Source: Desulforamulus putei DSM 12395 (GTDB taxonomy: Bacteria; Bacillota; Desulfotomaculia; Desulfotomaculales; Desulfotomaculaceae). Taken from it: a stretch of DNA of 64,000 nt. Made by a program: the position numbers and the translations under genes. Below are positions 44,749-53,838 of the stretch, one piece after another (position 1 is the first letter of the stretch; each line of letters begins with the position of its first letter). Where the stretch lies: contig NZ_FQUY01000001.1 in assembly GCF_900129195.1 (NCBI RefSeq), forward strand, positions 416,752-480,751. Reading direction: 5' to 3'. Under the pieces are notes generated by a model that did no database searches, had not been told where the DNA came from, and saw nothing but the letters and a program-made list of their open reading frames with translations.

Positions 44749-45249
44749 CTAAAAGGTTCTATAGTTTGTAAACTCAACGGGAATTGTTAATTCCATGCCC
44801 TTTACCACAGCGATGGCGGCCTGTAAATCATCCCTGTTTTTGCCGGCAACCCTCACCTGGTCCCCTTGGACGGAAACCTGTACTTTGATCTTACTGTCCT
44901 TGATGGCCTTGACGATTTTTTTGGCAATGTCCTGTTCAATGCCCTGTACCAGGGTCACCACCTGCCGCACGGTATCCCCCGCTGCCGGCTCTACTTTTCC
45001 GTAACGCAGCGCCTTTAAATTAACGCCCCGCTTGACCAATTTGCTTTCCAATATATCTATGACGTTGCGCAGTTTAAAATCATCATCACTTATTAATGTA
45101 ATCTCCGACTTTCCGTCAAACATAATTTTACTCTTACTTCCTTTAAAATCAAAGCGGTTTTCTATTTCTCTTAATGCCTGGTTGACGGCGTTTGAAACTT
45201 CCTGCAAATTTACACGGCTGACAATATCAAAACTATTTTCTTTTGCCAT
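44749..45249 (-). CDS. YajQ-family nucleotide-binding protein
   Basis: UPF0234 protein, 166 residues: opening [18 protein letters not shown], tandem RNA-recognition-like folds with RFDFKGSKS and [15 protein letters not shown] near the end. Some YajQ proteins bind c-di-GMP; others act with phage or host transcription. AAGGGGG lies 8 bases before the ATG at 45249. Confidence 0.93.
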   Translation of the reverse strand: MAKENSFDIVSRVNLQEVSNAVNQALREIENRFDFKGSKSKIMFDGKSEITLISDDDFKLRNVIDILESKLVKRGVNLKALRYGKVEPAAGDTVRQVVTLVQGIEQDIAKKIVKAIKDSKIKVQVSVQGDQVRVAGKNRDDLQAAIAVVKGMELTIPVEFTNYRTF

Positions 45250-45361
45250 TGTGACGACCCCCTTGTGCATACTCTAAATAATAAAAATTATACCATAATG
45301 GATAATGTTGTCAAAAATTACGACGCTCTTTGCTATAATGGTTTCCGGAGGGGTCTTTGAT

Positions 45362-45943
45362 ATGAAATTGAACTTCCTGGGCAAATTCCCTTATGATAAA
45401 CAAATTATAGCCATTATCGGACCCAGGCGGCCAGCTCCCGGCTGTTCTCCTTTGGAAATGCAGCAGCATCAGCGTGACTGTGCCATGGCCTATAAACTTG
45501 CTGGGGAGGCGGCCAAAAAAGGAATCGTGGTTTTATCCGGCCTGGCTTCGGGCATTGATACAGCCGCCCATTGGGGTTGTTTGGATGCAGGAGGCATCAC
45601 CGTGGCAGTGGTTCCCTTCGGACTGCAGTCAGCGGTGTTCCCTGCGGAAAATCAATTTTTGTACCAAAACATCGTAACTCGGGGCGGCTGCATTGTCAGC
45701 CAGTTCGACCCGGATCAGCCTGCTGTGAAATGGACCTTCGTGGCCCGGGACAAAACTCAGGCCCTATTGTCTGAGAAAATCCTGGTGGTGGGTACCTTCC
45801 CCCCCGACGGGGTGATTACCGGCGGTACCAAACATTGTGCCAGGTGGGCCAGGAAGATGGCGAAACCGTTATACCATTACCGGGAAAACAACGGCCATTA
45901 TGTCGTATTACGGGATGCTGACGTTCAAATAGAGGACAATTAG
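45362..45943 (+). CDS. Short DprA/SMF-like Rossmann protein
   Basis: 193 residues, about half of typical DprA. The signature SGLASGIDTAAHWGCLDAGG (about 61-80) and VVPFGLQSAVFPAEN match the DprA core, which binds single-stranded DNA and loads RecA in natural transformation. The usual N-terminal SAM and C-terminal winged-helix domains are missing; the GSR-like motif reads IGPRRPAP. GGAGGGG sits 8 bases upstream of the ATG. It stands alone before a terminator and is probably not the main DprA. Confidence 0.75.
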   Translation: MKLNFLGKFPYDKQIIAIIGPRRPAPGCSPLEMQQHQRDCAMAYKLAGEAAKKGIVVLSGLASGIDTAAHWGCLDAGGITVAVVPFGLQSAVFPAENQFLYQNIVTRGGCIVSQFDPDQPAVKWTFVARDKTQALLSEKILVVGTFPPDGVITGGTKHCARWARKMAKPLYHYRENNGHYVVLRDADVQIEDN

Positions 45944-45994
45944 TAATTATAGAGCCTAACCGCATTAATTAGTGGAGAATTCGGCAATACTAAG

Positions 45995-46012
45995 CCTGCT
46001 GTATAAAGCAGG
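45995..46012 (+). terminator. Terminator after the DprA-like gene
   Basis: CCTGCT / AGCAGG stem, 6-base loop, followed by TTTTTCATTT. Confidence 0.75.
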
Positions 46013-46128
46013 TTTTTCATTTCTTAAATCACCTATAAATGTCTTAATACTTAAACTATTTTGCATTTACTTGCAAAAAATTTAACAGTCCACTACTATA
46101 TTCCAAAATATACAAAAGGGGTATGCCC

Positions 46129-46392
46129 ATGGTCTATGTGAGAAGACTTTCTTTGGAGGAAATTATTGATCTTGAATGGCTGGCGATGCTGGTGGATCAA
46201 GTTTTGGAATACAATAACTATACCGTCCCATTGGAGGAAAAGCACTTAAAAATGATTCAGCTGGCCGTTAACGGCTCTCTTGATCTGGAAACAATCGCCA
46301 GTTATGTGGTGGATTATTTATCTCCGGAAGCTATTAACTTTAACTATCAATACAAGGAAGTCCCTGGGTTGGCAGAGGACGAAGCGGGATAA
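46129..46392 (+). CDS. Small acidic helical protein, 87 residues
   Basis: Starts MVYVRRLSLEEIIDLEWLAM, mostly amphipathic helix, Leu/Glu-rich, no membrane helix or cysteines; ends EVPGLAEDEAG. The ATG at 46129 has AAAGGGG 7-8 bases upstream; the ATG two codons earlier is too close to it. Not recognised. Confidence 0.6.
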   Translation: MVYVRRLSLEEIIDLEWLAMLVDQVLEYNNYTVPLEEKHLKMIQLAVNGSLDLETIASYVVDYLSPEAINFNYQYKEVPGLAEDEAG

Positions 46393-46501
46393 ACGGTTTG
46401 CTTTTGCTCTTCTTTGGTATTTTCTTTTCCGTAAATAACTTGGCCAGTTAGCATAAATGTGATATACTTTTTGCCAAAAAGTACAAGGTGGTAGCAGCTC
46501 T

Positions 46502-46657
46502 TTGAACAGAAAATTAAACTGGAAATTAATTTTGAGCGCAGTTGGTTTCTTACTCATTGGTGCAAGCATGATTTTTCCCCGGGAAACCTGGCTGATCATT
46601 ACCGGAGCCCTATTATTTGTCATCGGCATGGTGAGAAAACCAAAAAAACGAAAGTAA
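46502..46657 (+). CDS. Two-helix membrane micro-protein, 51 residues
   Basis: TTG start (NRKLNWKLILSAVGFLL...), helix 1 about 8-24, turn with FPRETW, helix 2 about 29-43, basic C-terminus RKPKKRK. AAGGTGG lies about 9 bases upstream. A clean terminator follows at once, which supports a real gene. Confidence 0.5.
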   Translation: MNRKLNWKLILSAVGFLLIGASMIFPRETWLIITGALLFVIGMVRKPKKRK

Positions 46658-46687
46658 AATACTCGGGTCTTTTGGTTCCCGAGTATT
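46658..46687 (+). terminator. Terminator after the 51-residue gene
   Basis: AATACTCGGG / CCCGAGTATT (10 bp) followed by TCTTTTT. Confidence 0.85.
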
Positions 46688-46792
46688 TCTTTTTAATTTG
46701 GTAAGAATTTGCAGCCCGTAACCGCTGTTCATGGAGAGTAAAAGAGGAACGATAAAGGCAAAATAGTAAAAAATGACCTGGAGGTGAACCTC

Positions 46793-46981
46793 ATGATGAG
46801 AGACAGCACCTGGAGATACCCCAATTTTGGTTTCTGGGCGGTTCACATTGCTTCCCTGGCTGCCATGGGATACTTGGCATACAAGGCAATTGATTGCAGA
46901 TGTGACGCCGATTACTCCGAAAACCGGGCCTTCCCCGAGAGAATGCCCCAGCACAGGGAACCCCAGGCAGACCAATTTTAA
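46793..46981 (+). CDS. Small membrane-anchored protein, 62 residues
   Basis: MMRDSTWRYPNFGFWAVHIA: aromatic-rich N-terminus, one helix (about 12-32), then CRCD and a charged tail. GGAGGTG is 8 bases before the ATG. The stop codon touches the terminator stem. Unrecognised; size and form fit small sporulation or envelope proteins. Confidence 0.6.
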   Translation: MMRDSTWRYPNFGFWAVHIASLAAMGYLAYKAIDCRCDADYSENRAFPERMPQHREPQADQF

Positions 46982-47010
46982 AAATAACCCGACTTCGGTC
47001 GGGTTATTTT
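46981..47010 (+). terminator. Terminator with TTCG tetraloop
   Basis: 13-bp perfect stem AAAATAACCCGAC / GTCGGGTTATTTT closed by TTCG, T-rich exit. Confidence 0.9.
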
Positions 47011-47086
47011 TGTTTGAAGCACATCATTTAAACCTGGACGAGAAGGTTTTTTAAAATAACCGGAGAATTTTAGAATAGGTGATAAT

Positions 47087-47395
47087 ATGCATATTCTCTG
47101 GCTGCTTATGGGGATCCTGGGTGCTCTATGGATATTTTGGGACACGCGGAAGCAGGGTTATCCTATGGAGTCCTCCATACGTTGGGCCGTTGGTACTTTT
47201 TTTGTACCCGCTGCGGTGATCCCCTTTTACTTGTTTCAGTCTAATTTTCGATCTAAATATCATCAACAACACAAAAGAGGCAGGCCCCAGGACGTGACTT
47301 CCGAAATGCAGGTCCGGTGCATCCATTGCGGGGAATTCTACCAGGGTAATCGGGAAAAATGCCCCCATTGTAAAACCGTTCTGAAAGACGAATAA
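47087..47395 (+). CDS. Membrane protein with C-terminal zinc ribbon, 102 residues
   Basis: Two helices (about 2-18 and 33-50) then a cytoplasmic-type zinc ribbon CIHCGEFY ... CPHCKTVL (CxxC-x10-CxxC, about 79-95). TAGGTGAT lies upstream of the ATG. Function unknown; zinc-ribbon membrane proteins of this size are often scaffolds. Confidence 0.65.
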   Translation: MHILWLLMGILGALWIFWDTRKQGYPMESSIRWAVGTFFVPAAVIPFYLFQSNFRSKYHQQHKRGRPQDVTSEMQVRCIHCGEFYQGNREKCPHCKTVLKDE

Positions 47396-47415
47396 GGAGC
47401 CGTGCGGCTCCTTAT
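47392..47415. terminator. Bidirectional terminator
   Basis: ATAAGGAGCC / GGCTCCTTAT stem with GTGC loop, T-rich on the plus side, between the zinc-ribbon gene and the convergent rodZ-like gene. Confidence 0.75.
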
Positions 47416-47429
47416 TTTCTTCAAGTTTT

Positions 47430-48200
47430 TTACCCCCGGGTTAATTGGGGTTCTTCCCCTGCATTAAAGGTTTGACGTCTAACCTTGCCGGGTTCGCCCA
47501 AGCGTCCCAGGTCTTTTCCGTTTACGTTTACTTCCACCGCTCCGGCGTTCCCCACATGCAGGTAAATTTTCTCATCGGCTTGGAAATCCTTGGTTTCACC
47601 AGGATTTACCATGCCGGAGAAAACAGTCTTGCCGTCGGCTACAATTTGCATCCAACTTTGACTATCCGTTACCTTCAGCACCACCCGCACTCCTTCCACC
47701 TGCCGGGGCGGTTGGGTCGCTTCAGGTGGGGTGTTATTGGGCGGGTTGTTAGGAGCGGCATTGTTATTGGCATTGTTAGCCGGTGGCTGTTGGACGGTGT
47801 TGGGTAGTTCCGGTTTGTTATCTTCAGGCTTGTCACCGATATGATAGAGGGCGTTAAAGGCTAATAAAGCAATGATGGCCAAACCGGCCGCTGCATAACG
47901 CCATTTTTTACTTCCTGTGGCTGAGGGTCCGGGGTCATGATGCTCGGTTTCAATTTTGGGTGAAGGAGCTTCATTGTTCATTTGACTGAGCTCGTTCATA
48001 ATCTGTTCGCTATCCAGATCCAGAAACTTTGCATAGGTTCTCAGGAAAGCCCTGGCGTATACCTGGCCCGGTAGGACATCAAAGTTTTCATTTTCTAAAG
48101 CCTCCAGGTACTTGGCCCGGATTTTTGTAGCTTCCTCCAGGTACTCAAAAGAATACCCCTTCTTGATCCTCGCATTCCTCAAGACTTCCCCTATTGGCAT
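47430..48200 (-). CDS. rodZ: RodZ-like cytoskeletal membrane protein (YmfM)
   Basis: About 256 residues: N-terminal Xre-type HTH (IGEVLRNARIKKGYSFEYLEEAT), which in RodZ binds MreB; one TM helix (about 102-120); a Pro/Asn-rich linker (about 130-165) and a C-terminal DUF4115 beta domain. It governs cell-shape complexes and lies before pgsA in Bacillus. The ATG at 48200 is fixed by GGAGGTG; its first 56 bases overlap the 3' end of mnmH in another frame. Confidence 0.88.
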   Translation of the reverse strand: MPIGEVLRNARIKKGYSFEYLEEATKIRAKYLEALENENFDVLPGQVYARAFLRTYAKFLDLDSEQIMNELSQMNNEAPSPKIETEHHDPGPSATGSKKWRYAAAGLAIIALLAFNALYHIGDKPEDNKPELPNTVQQPPANNANNNAAPNNPPNNTPPEATQPPRQVEGVRVVLKVTDSQSWMQIVADGKTVFSGMVNPGETKDFQADEKIYLHVGNAGAVEVNVNGKDLGRLGEPGKVRRQTFNAGEEPQLTRG

Positions 48201-49272
48201 AGGATTCACCTCCGTTTTCCACCGGTACTCCATACTCCGGCCGTGTTGTCACCCATTGTGCCAGTTGGTTTACGGCGCTGTCCAGGTCTTCACAGTCCAC
48301 AGATAAATCATAATCTTCGCTGGGCCTGTCAGGATATTTATACAGCGGGTCATAATAATGGGTAAGCAGGTATGGAATAACTTCGGTAAACCGCTTCTCC
48401 GCTATCTTTCTATTTAAATCTTCCACAACTTTGGCGCCGAGGGATTTTTTCAACAAACTTGTACTGAATTGCAGCCGCTCGATATTATGGTCCGATCCGT
48501 CGGTATATTCACGAAGAATTCTTTCTACACGAGTTTGCAGAGAGGCATAAAGAAGGACACGATATCCTCTGACCATGGAATTCATGACTGCAGGAGGTAC
48601 TATTAGTTTACCCAGCCTGCGGCTTTCACACTCCACAATAATGACCCCTTGGTCCTCGGCTGCCACCAGAGCTTGTACAATTTGAGCCTCAAAATCCTTT
48701 TGAGAAGGAGAGTCCGGCAGGCCGATTTTGCCGTAGGCAGATCCCCGGTGACGGGCAATGGTCTCCAGATCCAATACGGGTAATAACCTTTCCTGGAGTT
48801 TTTGCAGTACAATGGTCTTACCTACACCGGTAAGTCCATGGAGGACGATGCTCTTATGGGGGATCGTCTCCCTGTCTAAATACCTGTGTACAAACCGGCG
48901 ATAAGCCTTGTAGCCGCCCTGAATACGGTACACGGGAAGTCCCAGAGCATTTAATATGGATGCCGTGTATTTACTGCGCATACCACCGCGCCAGCAGTAC
49001 AGGAACACCTTTTTTTCCTTTGCTATATCGGCTATTTTATTAAACAGTCCAGGCAATTTGGGGCTGGCAAACTCTAATCCTAGACGCTTTGCTTCCTCGG
49101 GACCCACTTGCTTGTAAGTGGTACCGATTTTTGCCCGCTCCTCGTTGGTAAACAGAGGAACATTGACGGCGCCCGGGATAGAGCCTTCTGCAAATTCCCC
49201 CTCGGAACGCACATCAACAAAGCAAACGCCCTCCATTTGCAGAGCATCCGTTATCGTTATCTCTTTAACCAT
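48145..49272 (-). CDS. mnmH: tRNA 2-selenouridine/geranyl-2-thiouridine synthase
   Basis: Replaces sulfur by selenium at U34 of Lys/Glu/Gln tRNAs using selenophosphate. 375 residues: rhodanese domain (about 1-125) with the active Cys in LYCWRGGMRS (about residue 93), then a P-loop domain with GLTGVGKT (about 145-152) and CESRRLGK. The C-terminus extends 56 bases into rodZ. AAGGAAGAAG precedes the ATG. Implies that selD exists elsewhere in the genome. Confidence 0.92.
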   Translation of the reverse strand: MVKEITITDALQMEGVCFVDVRSEGEFAEGSIPGAVNVPLFTNEERAKIGTTYKQVGPEEAKRLGLEFASPKLPGLFNKIADIAKEKKVFLYCWRGGMRSKYTASILNALGLPVYRIQGGYKAYRRFVHRYLDRETIPHKSIVLHGLTGVGKTIVLQKLQERLLPVLDLETIARHRGSAYGKIGLPDSPSQKDFEAQIVQALVAAEDQGVIIVECESRRLGKLIVPPAVMNSMVRGYRVLLYASLQTRVERILREYTDGSDHNIERLQFSTSLLKKSLGAKVVEDLNRKIAEKRFTEVIPYLLTHYYDPLYKYPDRPSEDYDLSVDCEDLDSAVNQLAQWVTTRPEYGVPVENGGESYANRGSLEECEDQEGVFF

Positions 49273-49444
49273 GTATCTTCTTCCTTGCTGCCAGTTATTC
49301 TCGCTTTATCTTAATAATCCTGCAGAAAGAATTAGAGAAATTGCCCTATTTATTATGATTTCCAGCCTTAATAGGTCAAATTCTACGATTTTCTTCCACA
49401 TATATACAAACAGTTTAACCAACGTCAGTATAGCATGGACCGCA

Positions 49445-49476
49445 AAAATGGTCAACTTTCGTAAATTGACCATTTT
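49445..49476 (-). terminator. Terminator after ftsK
   Basis: AAAATGGTCAA / TTGACCATTTT (11 bp) with T-run on the minus-strand exit. Confidence 0.75.
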
Positions 49477-49500
49477 ATCAATAAAGAGTACAATATTAAT

Positions 49501-51774
49501 TTACTTATTTTTAAAGGTTTGCATATATTGCTCCATGGTCATTAGTATGGCCCTAGGCTTACTTCCTTCATATCCTCCCACAATGCCCTTTTTCTCCATA
49601 ATATCAATCAGGCGGGCTGCCCGGGCATAACCAATATGCAGTCGCCGCTGCAACATGGAAATGGAGGCATGACCGGTCTCAATCAGGATCTTAACGGCTT
49701 CCGGCAAAAGCTCGTCTTCGGCTTCCTGGGTTTCCTGTTCTCTGGGTTCTTCCCTGGCCACCGACTCGTCATAAACCGGTGCCGACTGTTTCTTTAAAAA
49801 GTTGACCAGGTCTTCCACTTCCCGGTCCGAGAGATAAGCCCCCTGAACCCGAATGGGTTTGGGCGCTCCCACGGGGAAAAACAGCATATCGCCCTTGCCC
49901 AGGAGTTTTTCCGCCCCGGCCATATCCAAAATGGTCCTGGAGTCTACCTGGGAAGAGACGGCAAAGGATATTCTTGAAGGAATATTGGCTTTGATTAATC
50001 CGGTGATGACGTCCACCGAGGGGCGCTGGGTGGCCACCACCAGGTGAATGCCGGCGGCCCTGGCCATCTGTGCCAAACGGCAGATGGCATCCTCCACATC
50101 CGCCGGCGCCACCATCATTAAATCAGCCAATTCATCAATAATAACCACCATTAAAGGCAACGGATTTTGACCCTGCCCCGGTTCTTTCTCGTTGAAAAGA
50201 TTGTTGTACCTGGCAATGTCTCTGACACCGGCCTTGGCAAACAATTCGTAGCGCCTTTCCATTTCCCGCACGGCCCACCGCAGGGTGGTGGCGGCCTTTT
50301 TGGGATTGGTTACAACCGGCGCTACCAGGTGGGGGATCCCGTTATAGGTGGCCAGTTCCACCATCTTGGGATCAATCATTAAAAACTTCACTTCATCCGG
50401 CGTGGCTTTAAAGAGAATACTGGCAATCAGTGTATTAATACACACACTCTTCCCTGCCCCGGTGGCGCCGGCAATCAACAGGTGGGGCATTTTAGTCAGA
50501 TCCGCTATAATCGGTGTTCCGGCAATGTCCTTGCCCAGGGCCACGGTTAAGCGGGAAGGAGCGCCGGTAAATTCCTTGGACTCCAACAGGTCCCTGATGT
50601 GAACCATGGATATTTCCTTGTTGGGCACCTCGATGCCCACCGCCGCTTTCCCCGGAATGGGCGCTTCAATTCGCACATCCGGAGCCGCCATGGCTAAGGC
50701 GATATCATCGGCCAAACTGACAATCCGGCTGACCTTTACCCCGGCGGGCGGTTGAATTTCGTAACGGGTAATGGCAGGTCCCCGGGAAACCTGTGTAACT
50801 TTTGCTTTAATACCGAAACTCTCCAAAGTTTCTTCCAGCTTGGCGATATTGTCGGTGATATCCCTGGCGCTGGATATATTTTTATTGCCTTTCAGGGGCC
50901 TGGACAACAGGGTTAAGGGCGGTAACTTGAAAGCGCTGACATCCTGCAGCGACAGTTGAGTAAAGGAGGTATGCGGTGTTTCCTCATCCTGATCAAGGAC
51001 AGGTTGTTTTGCCGGGTTGGCAGTTTTCGGGCTCTCGCTGCAGGTAAGATTGATGGGACCTGTTTTTTCCAAATCAGCATTCCTCCCGGAGGATTCCCAA
51101 TCAGAATCCACATATGATGCAGGGTCCGGGGAAGTATGAATTATGACCGGGGTGACGGTTGTTTTATGACCGTCGGATGAATGTTCTTCCTCCACCTCGG
51201 TAAATAAGAAATCATTTAATCTTTTACCGGTGCTGCGGAAACACTGTTTGGCCCTGGAACCGGTTTTTTCGGCTAACGCTGCCATGGAAATATTGGTCAT
51301 CAGCAAAAGAGCCACCACAAAGCCCGAGGTCAGCAGGATATAGGTACCGGCTTTCCCAAAGGACTGAATTAATAAAAAGGCGATGATGGAACCGATCAGG
51401 CCGCCTCCCTGGCTGGCTGTGGCTTCGTCCGTAATTCCTGCTAATATTTCCATAAAGGTTGGTTTTAAAGGCACCATGAGGCTTAAAACCGTAAGGATGA
51501 TAAAAAATAATAATACAGCCCCGTACACTTTAATATTTACGGGAGTACGGCTGCGATCAACAATCAGCTTAATGCCGAACAGCCCCAGGAACGACATTAA
51601 TACAATACCGCCAAAGGTGCCAAACATCCCTTTGAGAACCCGGCCCACAAAACCGCCGACGGCTCCCAGGGGTGTATTGGCAAAACTGATTAATCCCAGG
51701 ACTGATATAGAAATCAATATAATACCAAAAATTTCATATTTTAAATCATCCCTTAATTTTTTCAGTAAATCCAA
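49501..51774 (-). CDS. FtsK/SpoIIIE DNA translocase
   Basis: Septal motor that pumps chromosomal DNA into the forespore or clears it at division. About 757 residues: four or five N-terminal TM helices (to about 175), a linker, alpha/beta motor domain with Walker A GATGAGKS (about 435-442) and Walker [11 protein letters not shown], and the winged-helix gamma domain at the C-terminus ([19 protein letters not shown]). Start: TTG at 51774, set by GGAGGTG; the longer frame is not supported. Linked to ylzJ and tepA as in Bacillus. Confidence 0.95.
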   Translation of the reverse strand: MDLLKKLRDDLKYEIFGIILISISVLGLISFANTPLGAVGGFVGRVLKGMFGTFGGIVLMSFLGLFGIKLIVDRSRTPVNIKVYGAVLLFFIILTVLSLMVPLKPTFMEILAGITDEATASQGGGLIGSIIAFLLIQSFGKAGTYILLTSGFVVALLLMTNISMAALAEKTGSRAKQCFRSTGKRLNDFLFTEVEEEHSSDGHKTTVTPVIIHTSPDPASYVDSDWESSGRNADLEKTGPINLTCSESPKTANPAKQPVLDQDEETPHTSFTQLSLQDVSAFKLPPLTLLSRPLKGNKNISSARDITDNIAKLEETLESFGIKAKVTQVSRGPAITRYEIQPPAGVKVSRIVSLADDIALAMAAPDVRIEAPIPGKAAVGIEVPNKEISMVHIRDLLESKEFTGAPSRLTVALGKDIAGTPIIADLTKMPHLLIAGATGAGKSVCINTLIASILFKATPDEVKFLMIDPKMVELATYNGIPHLVAPVVTNPKKAATTLRWAVREMERRYELFAKAGVRDIARYNNLFNEKEPGQGQNPLPLMVVIIDELADLMMVAPADVEDAICRLAQMARAAGIHLVVATQRPSVDVITGLIKANIPSRISFAVSSQVDSRTILDMAGAEKLLGKGDMLFFPVGAPKPIRVQGAYLSDREVEDLVNFLKKQSAPVYDESVAREEPREQETQEAEDELLPEAVKILIETGHASISMLQRRLHIGYARAARLIDIMEKKGIVGGYEGSKPRAILMTMEQYMQTFKNK

Positions 51775-51926
51775 GGTCAGGCACCTCCAACTAATATATA
51801 CTACAGAAATTTCCAAAACCCTTTAATTGGAAACCTCAATGAAGGCGGCAGATGAATAGAGTCAGGCATGCCAAAACATATTAACATACGATGAACATTA
51901 TTTCCATTCAGAAAGGAGGCTATAAG

Positions 51927-52139
51927 ATGCCGCATGCCAAAGGAAAAATAACCGCCCGTGAACTACTGGACCTGCAAAGCCATCTGATGCTGGAAAGCAA
52001 TCTGGTGGGACAATTTAATCACTTTGCACGGGAATGCACTGACCCTCAGCTCCGCCAGATGTGTGAAAGCTTTGCCCGCAGCCGAATGGACAGTTTTCAA
52101 AGATTGGCCCAGCACACCAATATCAGCCCAATTCAATAA
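51927..52139 (+). CDS. Small coat-linked helical protein, 70 residues
   Basis: Opens PHAKGKITARELLDLQSHL: helical, with LESNLVGQFNHFA and MCESFARSR, resembling the N-terminal helix pair of CotF/ferritin-like coat proteins. AAAGGAGG is 7-8 bases before the ATG. It precedes the CotF-domain gene by 18 bases, so they form a two-gene operon, divergent from ftsK. Confidence 0.65.
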   Translation: MPHAKGKITARELLDLQSHLMLESNLVGQFNHFARECTDPQLRQMCESFARSRMDSFQRLAQHTNISPIQ

Positions 52140-52157
52140 TGAAAGGAGGTTTTTGGA

Positions 52158-52595
52158 ATGCACGGTGATCAAGTAACCGATAAAAACTTATGCCTGGCCT
52201 TAATAAACCAGTTAAAATGGGATGCCGTTTGTTTAACCTCAAAAATTCTGGAATGTGACGATGACCGGTTGCGCCAGGATTATATCAACATATTGAACCG
52301 CACCTTCGCTGAGCAAAAACAAGCCTTTGACTTTGCCAAGCAGCACGGGTGGTACCAACCCATGCTGGCTGAACAAACCATGATCGGGCAGGTGCAAAGC
52401 GATACGCAAAAAATGGTCAATGAAATACAGCAGAGTATGATGACCATGCACCAGCAGGCCCAGTATCAGGCTATGCCCCAGCAGCAAAATCTGAACATGG
52501 GCCAGGGTATGGGGGCTTTCCAGCATTACGCGATGCCTGCCATGGGCCACCAGCAGCAGATATATGGAGGTTCTCCCCAGCAATATTACCGGTAA
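52158..52595 (+). CDS. CotF-family spore coat protein
   Basis: 145 residues. Coat F domain (about 5-80) with TDKNLCLALINQLKWDAV, RQDYINILNRTFAEQ and the closing HGWYQP. The rest is Gln/Met/His-rich low-complexity sequence ending QQYYR, typical of coat proteins that become crosslinked. GAAAGGAGG precedes the ATG. Confidence 0.85.
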   Translation: MHGDQVTDKNLCLALINQLKWDAVCLTSKILECDDDRLRQDYINILNRTFAEQKQAFDFAKQHGWYQPMLAEQTMIGQVQSDTQKMVNEIQQSMMTMHQQAQYQAMPQQQNLNMGQGMGAFQHYAMPAMGHQQQIYGGSPQQYYR

Positions 52596-52598
52596 AAA

Positions 52599-52637
52599 CA
52601 ATCAAAACGGCATCCCGCGGGGGTGCCGTTTTGATTG
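52599..52637. terminator. Strong bidirectional terminator
   Basis: 14-bp perfect stem CAATCAAAACGGCA / TGCCGTTTTGATTG plus inner CCC/GGG; between the coat operon and convergent ylzJ. Confidence 0.9.
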
Positions 52638-52639
52638 TT

Positions 52640-52846
52640 TCAAGTGATTAAACCTGGATAAACATCTTTGTTAAGATAATGGGCGGGGTCGGAACTATTG
52701 ATGCGAACTACTCTTTTTTTGCCGTTCTCCGCCTTTTCCAGCAAGACCGGAATGCCTGACACTTCGCCGGACTCGTAATCCGGGTATACTTGATCGTCTA
52801 AGCCTGCCAGGACCTGTGCCGCCGGCAGCGGTGTCCACAGGATCAT
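52640..52846 (-). CDS. ylzJ: YlzJ-like protein
   Basis: 68 residues beginning [13 protein letters not shown]; the family signature is MILWT-P. In Bacillus ylzJ also follows tepA and precedes spoIIIE. The ATG overlaps the tepA stop (ATGA). Function unknown; its context links it to sporulation. Confidence 0.88.
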   Translation of the reverse strand: MILWTPLPAAQVLAGLDDQVYPDYESGEVSGIPVLLEKAENGKKRVVRINSSDPAHYLNKDVYPGLIT

Positions 52847-53691
52847 TGCAGTATGCACCTCTCTTTGCCTTTACGGGCTTCTATCAGTTTTCTGAGTTTG
52901 CACAGGGCTTTGCCAATGCCGCCCACCTCATCAATCAGTCCATATTCCACGGCCTCCTTGCCGATCACCACGGTGCCGATGTCTCTGGCCAACTCCCCGG
53001 TTTTAAACATTAATTCTCTGAAGGTTTTTTCGGAAACTTTGGAGTGTTCCGTTACAAAACGAATCACCCGGTCCTGCATTTTATCCAAATAATCGTAGGT
53101 TTGCGGTACCCCGATCACCAGGCCGTTGAGCCGGATTGGGTGGATGGTCATGGAGGCCGTGGGAGCGATAAAACTATAGGCGCCCGCAACGGCGATGGGA
53201 ACACCGATGCTGTGTCCGCCGCCCAGCACCAAGGTAACAGTGGGCTTGGTCATGGTGGCCACCACCTCTGCAATGGCCAGGCCGGCTTCCACATCCCCGC
53301 CTACCGTATTGAGGATCAATAAAACGCCTTCTACGTTGTCATCCTGCTCAATTGCCACCAGCTGTGGGATGATATGTTCGTACTTGGTGGTTTTGTTCTG
53401 GCTGGGCAGCACGATGTGCCCCTCGATTTGTCCTACAATGGTAACACAGTGGATACTGCTCTTGATATTTTCCGGCACTGTCGGAGTCCCCAGTTCTTTT
53501 ATATTTTCCAGAGTTCCTTTGGCCTGTCCCATAATTCTTTTGGGGGCGCCGGGTGCACCGGGATTGGTGTGCGGGTTGGTCTCGGGATTTGTTTGGGGCA
53601 TGTTCGGGACACCCGGTGGCTGCAGGGGGTTAGGAGTTGTGGGGGCAAAAGGTACCGGCCCGGGCTGATCGCTGGTATAACGTTGTCTCAT
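52843..53691 (-). CDS. tepA: TepA/ClpP-class serine protease-like protein
   Basis: About 282 residues: Pro/Asn-rich N-terminal segment (about 10-45), then a ClpP/crotonase fold with [13 protein letters not shown] (substrate groove), [14 protein letters not shown] bearing the candidate catalytic Ser, and TIHPIRLNG with His. The name derives from a reported role in protein translocation in Bacillus. GAGGAG precedes the ATG at 53691 at about 11 bases. Confidence 0.88.
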   Translation of the reverse strand: MRQRYTSDQPGPVPFAPTTPNPLQPPGVPNMPQTNPETNPHTNPGAPGAPKRIMGQAKGTLENIKELGTPTVPENIKSSIHCVTIVGQIEGHIVLPSQNKTTKYEHIIPQLVAIEQDDNVEGVLLILNTVGGDVEAGLAIAEVVATMTKPTVTLVLGGGHSIGVPIAVAGAYSFIAPTASMTIHPIRLNGLVIGVPQTYDYLDKMQDRVIRFVTEHSKVSEKTFRELMFKTGELARDIGTVVIGKEAVEYGLIDEVGGIGKALCKLRKLIEARKGKERCILQ

Positions 53692-53811
53692 ACAAAGAGT
53701 CACTCCTCGTATTATTCTGTACATTGATACTAGTATGCTTTTATCAGGGCGTCCTAATACCTTTAAACTTATCTGAAGTGGCAAATATAGGATCTGACCA
53801 TAAAAGCACAA

Positions 53812-53836
53812 AAAACTCCCGCCGTGCGGGAGTTTT
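53812..53836 (-). terminator. Terminator after rnj
   Basis: AAAACTCCCGC / GCGGGAGTTTT (11 bp, 3-base loop) with further T on the minus strand exit. Confidence 0.85.
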
Positions 53837-53838
53837 GC

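Noticed and set aside
51383..51826. Plus-strand frame of 147 codons opposite ftsK
   Set aside because: Antisense to the FtsK membrane segment; hydrophilic, repetitive composition is a by-product of the opposite strand.
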